In this document: positions 1-5,088 of the stretch, piece by piece
How the letters are laid out: each line of letters opens with the position of its first letter
Position numbering within the stretch: position 1 is the stretch's first letter
Assembly: GCA_018677115.1 (NCBI GenBank)
Contig: JAHHOC010000055.1
Location: 1-5,088 of the forward strand
Source: Arenicella sp.
GTDB lineage: Bacteria > Pseudomonadota > Gammaproteobacteria > Arenicellales > Arenicellaceae
Direction: 5' to 3'
Length of the DNA stretch: 5,088 bases
The notes under the pieces: generated by a model
The model's database searches: none
The model's input: only the letters and a program-made list of their open reading frames with translations
What the model was told of the DNA's origin: nothing
Made by a program: the position numbers and the translations under genes

Positions 1-1507
1 CTGCTGCTTCATCCCAGCCGCCACGCGTTAATTTCACAAGTCCAAGTTTGGTTTGCACACTAGCAGCAAGTTCGACCCGCGTGATGGTTAGTGTCACCGC
101 CGGATTGAGCACCTGGATTGCTACATAATTGATATCGCGCTGCAGGTATTGGGGAATCTGATAACAATTGTCGTTGCCCTCCAACGCAATCACAGCTTCA
201 CCGTTAACTTCGACCAAAATGTCGCCTGAACTCAGCGGCATATTCGACGCCAGATCAAAACAGAATTCCACGCCCTCATCCTGTAGATCAAATTGACCAA
301 ACACTGCATCGCCCAGGGTGGCCTGAAATATGTCGTTTGATAATTCGTTAATTGAGAGCGGAATTGCGATTCCATATGGCGGCGGTCGATATCCATCAAC
401 ATCCCCTGTAGCGCCGCTACTCGGTACCGACACTGTAGTCGGATCCGTACCTTCAGTTTGACCGATATTCGAGGGCAGTGAGCTATCCACAATATCCAAC
501 ACCGTTTCCCCCGCCGGCACTGACGTTGGAGGAATATCTCCATTTGTATCGGTAACCACCGTCACAACAGTGCCCGCACTGTCTGTGATCTCTACCTGAA
601 CCCCTGGCAGATCCGGTTCGCCCAGGTCTTGCGTGGCGTTACCATTCGTGTCTTCATAAATATGATACATCACCGTACCTTCCGGCGGTTGATAACCATC
701 ATTGCCAGCGTGAGTAGTGACGCTACTCTCTACCACCACCACCGTCGGATCTGAACCTTCGGTTTGACCGATATTCGGGGGCAGCGAGCTATCCACAATA
801 TCCAATACCGTTTCCCCTACCGGCACTGACGTTGGAGGAATATCTCCATTCGCGTCGGTAACCACCGTCACAACAGTGCCCGCACTGTCCGTGATGTCTA
901 CCTGTACCCCCGGCATATCCGGTTCGCCCAGGTCTTGCGTGGCGTTACCATTCGTGTCTTCATAAATATGATGCATCACCGTACCTTCCGGCGGTTGATA
1001 ACCATCATTGCCAGCATCGGTAGTCGCGCTACTCTCTACCACCACCGTCGGGTCTGTCCCTTCCGTTTGCGTGTGGCTAACCGGGTACTGCGGGTCTGTT
1101 TCGTCAACGTCCGCCTTAGTACTGCCTGCCGGTACTGCCGCAATCCAGTCACCATTTGCGTCCGTCGCCACCGTCTGCTCATTGCCGAAACGATCAGTGA
1201 TCAAGACATCGACGTCCGCTAAATTCGGTTCACCTATATCCTGTGAGCCATTGCCATTAGTATCGATGTATAAATGACCGGTAACGTACTCTGCGTCCAA
1301 CAGGAATATATTGATAATATTCATCACTGCCGCTAATTTTCGTTTTTGGGAATCCGTTGCTGCTGATTGTGCAAGTGCATTCGGCACCGTGAGCAATACA
1401 GCAATCATCCCAGTAACGAAAATGAATGATTTAACGCAATGCGTTGCACACTGCTCGGTTTTAATCAAATCAAGCTCCTGTCGGTTTATTGTCTGCGCGT
1501 AATCCAT
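1..1507 (-). CDS. Exported SdrD B-like repeat protein, C-terminus beyond the window (partial)
   Basis: Translating the minus strand from ATG at 1507 gives 502 codons with no stop, running off the low edge. Residues 27-46 form a hydrophobic signal core ending in NALA before QSAA, a signal peptidase I site (cleavage after A46), so export is predicted. After a short linker come three tandem repeats, each with an EF-hand-like loop: D82/N84/N86/S88/D90/E93, D184/N186/N188/T190/D192/E195 and D286/N288/N290/T292/D294/E297. The spacing is exactly 102 residues. Pattern GEPxxxxVxVxITD...TDxNGD...VPxG is that of SdrD B / SpaA-like calcium-stabilised Ig-fold domains, which act as stalks or adhesive segments in surface proteins. 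Linkers rich in TEGTDPTVVVESS and GYQPP join the repeats. From about residue 377 a different beta-rich region begins, with C416 and C448, ending in TRGGWDEAA. TTG at 1468 is a rival start. Function unknown; the fold call is firm, the role is inference. Confidence 0.88.
   Translation of the reverse strand, partial: MDYAQTINRQELDLIKTEQCATHCVKSFIFVTGMIAVLLTVPNALAQSAATDSQKRKLAAVMNIINIFLLDAEYVTGHLYIDTNGNGSQDIGEPNLADVDVLITDRFGNEQTVATDANGDWIAAVPAGSTKADVDETDPQYPVSHTQTEGTDPTVVVESSATTDAGNDGYQPPEGTVMHHIYEDTNGNATQDLGEPDMPGVQVDITDSAGTVVTVVTDANGDIPPTSVPVGETVLDIVDSSLPPNIGQTEGSDPTVVVVESSVTTHAGNDGYQPPEGTVMYHIYEDTNGNATQDLGEPDLPGVQVEITDSAGTVVTVVTDTNGDIPPTSVPAGETVLDIVDSSLPSNIGQTEGTDPTTVSVPSSGATGDVDGYRPPPYGIAIPLSINELSNDIFQATLGDAVFGQFDLQDEGVEFCFDLASNMPLSSGDILVEVNGEAVIALEGNDNCYQIPQYLQRDINYVAIQVLNPAVTLTITRVELAASVQTKLGLVKLTRGGWDEAA
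438..709 (-). repeat. Third SdrD B-like repeat, near-identical DNA copy B
   Basis: This is the partner of 744-1015 and encodes residues 267-356 plus two bases. Homology to copy A fades just downstream: the linker becomes DPTTVSVPSSGATGDVDGYRPP, where copy A has DPTVVVVESSVTTHAGNDGYQPP. Past that point the protein enters a non-repeat region. This suggests duplication of an internal unit rather than of the array end. Confidence 0.9.
744..1015 (-). repeat. Second SdrD B-like repeat, near-identical DNA copy A
   Basis: This 272-bp stretch encodes residues 165-254 plus two bases of the next codon. By hand comparison it differs from 438-709 at 17 positions (about 94% identity), and the offset is exactly 306 bp with no indel. 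The copy begins at AGNDGYQPPEGTVM and ends in the QTEGSDPT linker. Several differences are third-base or conservative (D/E, V/A). Confidence 0.9.
1047..1279 (-). repeat. First (diverged) SdrD B-like repeat, residues 77-154
   Basis: This is repeat 1 of the array, in phase with the next two copies at a 306-bp (102-residue) period. It opens GHLYIDTNGNGSQDIGEP and carries TDANGDW...VPAG followed by ADVDETDP. It shares the calcium loop, the TDANGD turn and the TEGTDPTVVV linker with the later copies. Elsewhere it differs clearly, for example DWIAAVPAG against DIPPTSVPVG. It therefore looks like the older or separately evolving member of the array. Confidence 0.8.
1475..1479 (-). promoter_or_regulatory. 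AGGAG ribosome-binding site favouring a TTG start at 1468
   Basis: Inside the repeat-protein frame, AGGAG lies 6 nt upstream of an in-frame TTG (1468-1466, codon 14 from the ATG). The ATG at 1507 is preceded by gtgtcgttttcc, which has no purine-rich Shine-Dalgarno match. Starting at the TTG gives a 33-residue signal peptide beginning (M)IKTEQC with a lysine before the hydrophobic core, a more typical length than the 46 residues from the ATG. Either start leaves the mature protein unchanged. Confidence 0.5.
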
Positions 1508-1652
1508 GGAAAACGACACAACATCCCTACCGCAAATAAACCCAGCTTAAAACCCCTTTATTCAGCTCTACAACTCTAGAGCAAGTTGTTGACCAATGCC
1601 AATTAATTTAGATTAACAAAATTTGTCAGCGTCTGGTTTTTAAGACAGTTGG
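1508..1652. other. AT-rich gap between pepN and the repeat-protein gene
   Basis: The gap holds no open frame worth calling. Reading on the minus strand, the only promoter-like arrangement I see is CTGACA (1629-1624) followed 17 nt later by TTAATT (1606-1601). That is a fair -35 but only a 3/6 match at -10, so it is weak. There is no GC-rich hairpin followed by a T-run after the pepN stop, so read-through from pepN into the repeat gene is possible. Confidence 0.4.
1565..1589 (-). other. Two overlapping, mutually exclusive short hairpins
   Basis: On the minus strand ACAACT (1589-1584) can pair with AGTTGT (1575-1570), giving a 6-bp stem with an 8-nt loop. Alternatively GCTCTA (1582-1577) can pair with TAGAGC (1570-1565), giving a 6-bp stem with a 6-nt loop. 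The arms interleave, so only one can form. Neither is followed directly by a T-run, so a classic terminator is unlikely. A role in the leader of the repeat gene is only a possibility. Confidence 0.3.
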
Positions 1653-4259
1653 TCAGGCAAGCGCTTTGGAGACGATCTCCCTGATATCTTTGGCCAGTGC
1701 TTGCTCATTGTTGATTCGTTCCAATTGATTTTTCATCATGCTGGAATTTGGTTCGACATGTTCCCGCCAGTTATTAAAGGCCCCTGCCAGGCGGGCGGCA
1801 ATTTGCGGATTTATCTGGTTCAATTCAATTATTTTATCTGCCAGAAAAACATATCCTGAACCATCCGGGTTGTGGAAACTGGGCATATTGGCGGTGTAGG
1901 CTCCAATCAGTGAACGTACTTTATTCGGGTTGTTGATCGAAAAGGCAGAGTGTTTAAGCAAGGTCTGTACGTTTGCCAGTGCGTTTTCTTCCGGCACCAT
2001 GGCCTGCATGGCAAACCACTTGTCCAGCACCAGGGCGTCTTGCCGGTATCTGGAGTAAAAATCATCGATTATGGCTTGTTTATCGCGGTAGGCGGAATGC
2101 ACTAATGCAGCAAAGGCAGCTAAGCGGTCGGTCATTGTATTAGCAATGTCATATTGTTGCCTGGCAAGCGCGTAAAATTCGTCTCTCTCGGTGGCCACCA
2201 GATAGCTCAAGGCACGATTTTGCAACTCCCGTTGGGCCATTGCCCCGGCTTCCAGCGAAAATAGCCCGCTGCTTTGATTGTCACGGTAAAGCGAGAAAAG
2301 CCTGTCTTGCAGGTCAATCGCCAACGCAGACTCGAGTTTGCGCCGCGTGCGGTAAACAGCCTGCGATTTGATCGGCCTGCACAAATTGGCAATGTAACTG
2401 CTGCCGGGCAAAGTCAACATTAGAGCAAGCATCGCCTTATCTTCCGGGGCACCATCGATTAATCTACCGAGGGCATTGAGCAGCTTGTGGTACAGAACCG
2501 GGTCAAATTCGTTTCCGTCAACCGCCGGCAGTATAAGATTCAGCGACAGGCGTTGCATTGCTTCCCAGCGGGCGAAGCCATTGGTATCAAATTGAACCAG
2601 ATGGGCCAACTCATCATCACTCTGTTCAAATTCAACTTTCACCGGCGCGGAAAAGTCTCGTAGCATGGAAACTACAGGGGCATGACCCCAGTCCCTGAAT
2701 TCGACTGTCTGTGTTGTTTCCGTCAGCATCATGGTTTCTGCGTGCTGCTCAATGCCACTGTTATCCAGCAAGGCAAAGCAGATCGGAATAACAAATGGCT
2801 GCTTGTCTGACTGTCCGGGAGTCGCCGGGCAACTTTGCGAGAATACCAGTGTGAACAGATTGCTATCATCATAGTATTCCTGCTCCACTGTAATTACCGG
2901 CGTACCGGCCTGTGTGTACCAGCGGCGAAACTGGCGTAGGTCGATATCGTTAGCCTGTTCCATGCAGCATACAAAATCTTCCGTAGTAACCGCCTGGCCG
3001 TCAAAGCGCTCAAAATACAAGTCGGTGGCGTTTCGAAACCCCTCATTGCCGATTAGTGACCGCATCATACGGATGACTTCAGCGCCTTTTTCATAAATAG
3101 TGACAGTATAGAAATTGTTGATCTCCTGATACGATTCCGGCCGTACTGGATGAGCCATCGGACCGGCGTCTTCTTTGAACTGGTAAGTACGTAATGCCTG
3201 CACATCGCGGATCCGTTTGACTGCGCGCGATCCCATATCCGCACTGAATTCCTGGTCACGAAACACTGTAAACCCTTCCTTCAGGCTAAGTTGGAACCAG
3301 TCGCGGCAGGTTACTCTGTTGCCTGACCAGTTGTGAAAGTATTCATGCCCGATAACACTCTGAATTCCCTCATAGTCAGCATCGGTGGCGGTCTGCTGAT
3401 CGGCCAGTACGTATTTGGAATTAAATATATTCAGGCCCTTATTTTCCATCGCGCCCATATTAAAATCATCGACCGCAACCACGTTGTATATATCTAAATC
3501 ATATTCGCGGCCGTAAACCTTCTCATCCCACAGCATAGCGGCCTTCAGTGAGTCCATGGCGTGACCGCATTTGTCAATATTGTGCGCCTGGGTATATATG
3601 TTCAGCTCAATGGTTTTGCCAGACATGGTTTCGAAGCAATCATTGATTGACTGCAAATCACCGGCCACAAGGGCAAACAGATAACTCGGTTTGGGGTGCG
3701 GGTCATGCCAGCGCTGCCAGTGGGTTCCGTCACTGTTTTCACCAGAGGAAACCGGATTTCCGTTAGACAGCAGGATTGGACAACTGGCTTGATCGGCTGT
3801 AATAGTAACGTCGTACACCGACAAGACATCGGGGCGATCCAGGAAATAGGTGATGCGACGGAACCCTTCGGCCTCGCACTGCGTACAAAAATTTCCACTG
3901 GATTGATACAGGCCGGACAGTTCTGTATTTAAATGCGGTTGCAATTCGGTCACTATTTTCAGTTTGCATTGACGCGGCAATGCGTGAATCGTCAGCGTCT
4001 CATCGGTTAACAGGTATTCTTCTTCATCAGCAACCCGGCCATCGATCTCTAGACTCTGCAATTTCATTTTGTCGCCATCCAACACCAGCGGCTCGTCACC
4101 TGTCGATAGCGCGCGGATCAATAATTCCGCCTTTACCGCAGTAGTCTTTTCAGCAAGGTGAAAATGCAAAGCGACATGATCTATTGCATGCGTGGGAGGC
4201 TGATAATCCTTTAAGTAGACCGTATTATCAACGGCAGGTGAAAGGTCGTTCTCTAACAT
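1653..4259 (-). CDS. pepN: Aminopeptidase N (M1 family zinc metallopeptidase)
   Basis: A cytoplasmic broad-specificity aminopeptidase that removes N-terminal residues from peptides late in protein turnover. It is 868 aa, against 870 for E. coli PepN, and similar end to end. The exopeptidase motif GAMEN is at 269-273 (E272). The zinc site HEYFH is at 305-309, with third ligand E328 18 residues on (WFQLSLKE). Catalytic Y389 lies in TIYEKG and the N-terminal amine-binding region CTQCEAEG is at 125-132 (Q127, E129). All are at E. coli number +8, so the enzyme should be active. By family structure the domains are a beta saddle (1 to about 200), a thermolysin-like catalytic domain (to about 452), a small beta sandwich (to about 550) and a helical C-terminal cap. 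It ends in KALA like E. coli PepN. There is no signal peptide. The ATG lies 18 nt after the PHP gene stop; the spacer lacks a clear Shine-Dalgarno, so translation may be coupled to the upstream gene. Confidence 0.98.
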   Translation of the reverse strand: MLENDLSPAVDNTVYLKDYQPPTHAIDHVALHFHLAEKTTAVKAELLIRALSTGDEPLVLDGDKMKLQSLEIDGRVADEEEYLLTDETLTIHALPRQCKLKIVTELQPHLNTELSGLYQSSGNFCTQCEAEGFRRITYFLDRPDVLSVYDVTITADQASCPILLSNGNPVSSGENSDGTHWQRWHDPHPKPSYLFALVAGDLQSINDCFETMSGKTIELNIYTQAHNIDKCGHAMDSLKAAMLWDEKVYGREYDLDIYNVVAVDDFNMGAMENKGLNIFNSKYVLADQQTATDADYEGIQSVIGHEYFHNWSGNRVTCRDWFQLSLKEGFTVFRDQEFSADMGSRAVKRIRDVQALRTYQFKEDAGPMAHPVRPESYQEINNFYTVTIYEKGAEVIRMMRSLIGNEGFRNATDLYFERFDGQAVTTEDFVCCMEQANDIDLRQFRRWYTQAGTPVITVEQEYYDDSNLFTLVFSQSCPATPGQSDKQPFVIPICFALLDNSGIEQHAETMMLTETTQTVEFRDWGHAPVVSMLRDFSAPVKVEFEQSDDELAHLVQFDTNGFARWEAMQRLSLNLILPAVDGNEFDPVLYHKLLNALGRLIDGAPEDKAMLALMLTLPGSSYIANLCRPIKSQAVYRTRRKLESALAIDLQDRLFSLYRDNQSSGLFSLEAGAMAQRELQNRALSYLVATERDEFYALARQQYDIANTMTDRLAAFAALVHSAYRDKQAIIDDFYSRYRQDALVLDKWFAMQAMVPEENALANVQTLLKHSAFSINNPNKVRSLIGAYTANMPSFHNPDGSGYVFLADKIIELNQINPQIAARLAGAFNNWREHVEPNSSMMKNQLERINNEQALAKDIREIVSKALA

Positions 4260-4277
4260 ATAAGTCTAAGTCATTTG

Positions 4278-5088
4278 TTAAAAGCGACTCCAGACAGGAG
4301 TCAATGTGTCGGATAAAGGTGCTGCGTTACCCAATGCGGCCCAGGGCTGGTCGAGGGCATGAAAATCGGATCCAATGGACGCCAGCAGCCGATGCTGATT
4401 GGCCAGTGATGTCAGCTGAGCAGTTTGCTGGGAATTGCTCACCGCAGTAGATACTTCCATGCCTTCCACTCCCTGCAGTTTCATTTCGTCAATCAAGCGG
4501 ACTAATTTGCTTCTGGTGAATTTATACCGGAGCGGATGTGCCAGCACAGCTATACCTCCGGCCTCGAGAATCCAACTGGCAATCTCATCAATTTCCGGCC
4601 AGCGCATTGCGACGAAACCCGGCTTGCCGCGAACCAGATAGCGCTTAAAAGCCTGCCGCTTGTCTTTAACCACCCCTGAATCGACCAGTGCCTGGGCGAA
4701 ATGTGGCCGGGTTGGAACACTATGCGTTTTTAACAATCGATCTACCCGGGCGCGCAGGTTTATGCCGTGTTTTTCAAAGTCCTCATGCATCGCCTCTGCC
4801 CTCTCAAAGCGCCGTTCGATATTTTGCTTTATACCGCTAATCAACGCCTCATTACCCGGATCAATATTTAACCCCAGAACATGCAGTAGCTGGCCTCTCC
4901 AGCTACAACTGAGTTCAATACCATTAATCACGCTAACCGGGCTGGTGACACCGGCATCTGCCAACGCCGCCAATCCTGCGGTAGTGTCGTGATCGGTTAA
5001 GGCCAGGTGAGTGATTCCGCGCTTTTCGGCCAGATCAAGTAATGCTTCCGGTGCAAGTTCGCCATCAGAATAGTACGAATGGCAGTGC
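4278..5088 (-). CDS. PHP-domain phosphoesterase, YciV/TrpH (RNase AM) family, N-terminus outside window (partial)
   Basis: The frame is open from the window edge to TAA at 4280-4278: 269 full residues plus the last base (g) of a preceding codon, consistent with Leu of the usual DLHxH. The metal-binding PHP motifs are present, numbered from the first full residue: H1-C-H3, D8 in YSDGE, D32-H33-D34 in LTDHDT, E58 in GIELS, H69 in HVLG, H184 in LAHP, and D241/H243 in GSDFH. TRPHFA (126-131), typical of the YciV subgroup, is also present. E. coli YciV is 293 aa with its HxH near residue 13, so only about a dozen residues are probably missing. Characterised members are a 5'-3' exoribonuclease that trims rRNA 5' ends (RNase AM) and a nucleoside 3',5'-bisphosphate phosphatase. 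A TTG at 4973 is not the start, because it would remove the first metal motifs. It is probably cotranscribed with pepN. Confidence 0.95.
   Translation of the reverse strand, partial: HCHSYYSDGELAPEALLDLAEKRGITHLALTDHDTTAGLAALADAGVTSPVSVINGIELSCSWRGQLLHVLGLNIDPGNEALISGIKQNIERRFERAEAMHEDFEKHGINLRARVDRLLKTHSVPTRPHFAQALVDSGVVKDKRQAFKRYLVRGKPGFVAMRWPEIDEIASWILEAGGIAVLAHPLRYKFTRSKLVRLIDEMKLQGVEGMEVSTAVSNSQQTAQLTSLANQHRLLASIGSDFHALDQPWAALGNAAPLSDTLTPVWSRF

Noticed and set aside
232..543. 103-residue minus-strand open frame
   Set aside because: It is out of frame with the 502-codon repeat-protein frame on the same strand and has an Arg/Cys/Trp-rich composition. It is a shadow of the repeats.
438..1015. 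Near-identical direct repeats as a CRISPR array or mobile-element ends
   Set aside because: The repeats are 306-bp, in-frame protein-coding units with no spacers, inverted termini or transposase.
935..1502. Plus-strand open frames opposite the repeat gene (935-1222, 1008-1277, 1311-1502)
   Set aside because: They are antisense to a frame with clear domain repeats and a signal peptide, and they have no recognisable motif or ribosome site.
1586..1616. Plus-strand TTGACC with an AT-rich stretch downstream as a promoter
   Set aside because: The matching -10 is poor and there is no plus-strand gene for it to serve.
1635..1652. Terminator just after the pepN stop (GTCT/AGAC pairing)
   Set aside because: It has only a 4-bp stem and no T-run on the minus strand, which is too weak to call.
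2207..4450. Short open frames on both strands within pepN and across the pepN/PHP junction
   Set aside because: PepN is intact and conserved throughout, so these are overlapping-frame artefacts.
4278..4973. PHP protein beginning at the TTG at 4973 (231 residues)
   Set aside because: The frame stays open to the window edge and the upstream part encodes HCH, YSDGE and LTDHDT, which are essential PHP metal motifs.

Overview
The window looks like chromosomal DNA of a gammaproteobacterium, perhaps an environmental one. The evidence is an aminopeptidase N that matches the E. coli PepN type closely, with every active-site residue shifted by a constant +8, and a YciV/RNase AM-type PHP phosphoesterase. 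All three genes lie on the minus strand, so transcription runs from high to low coordinates.

Layout in order of transcription. (1) 5088-4278: PHP-domain metallophosphoesterase of the YciV/TrpH (RNase AM) family. Its first residues lie outside the window. The frame is open to the window edge and reaches the HxH metal motif. (2) After an 18-bp gap, 4259-1653: complete pepN, 868 aa, an M1 zinc aminopeptidase. The two genes probably form one transcript, but I see no obvious functional pairing beyond general RNA and peptide turnover. (3) A 145-bp AT-rich gap (1508-1652) with two weak overlapping hairpins and no convincing terminator or promoter. (4) 1507-1: a long open frame of 502 codons without a stop that runs off the low-coordinate edge. 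It encodes an exported protein with a signal peptide, three tandem SdrD B-like (calcium-loop, Ig-like) repeats with an exact 102-residue period, then a beta-rich region I do not recognise. The second and third repeats are about 94% identical in DNA, while the first is diverged.

The accessory and most interesting part is the repeat protein at the low end. Its repeats and unread C-terminal part point to a secreted or surface-exposed product. PepN and the PHP protein are housekeeping cytoplasmic enzymes. I saw no tRNA, rRNA, CRISPR array, insertion sequence or other mobile element. I did not find evidence for a new multi-gene system; the novelty here is the architecture of the repeat protein.
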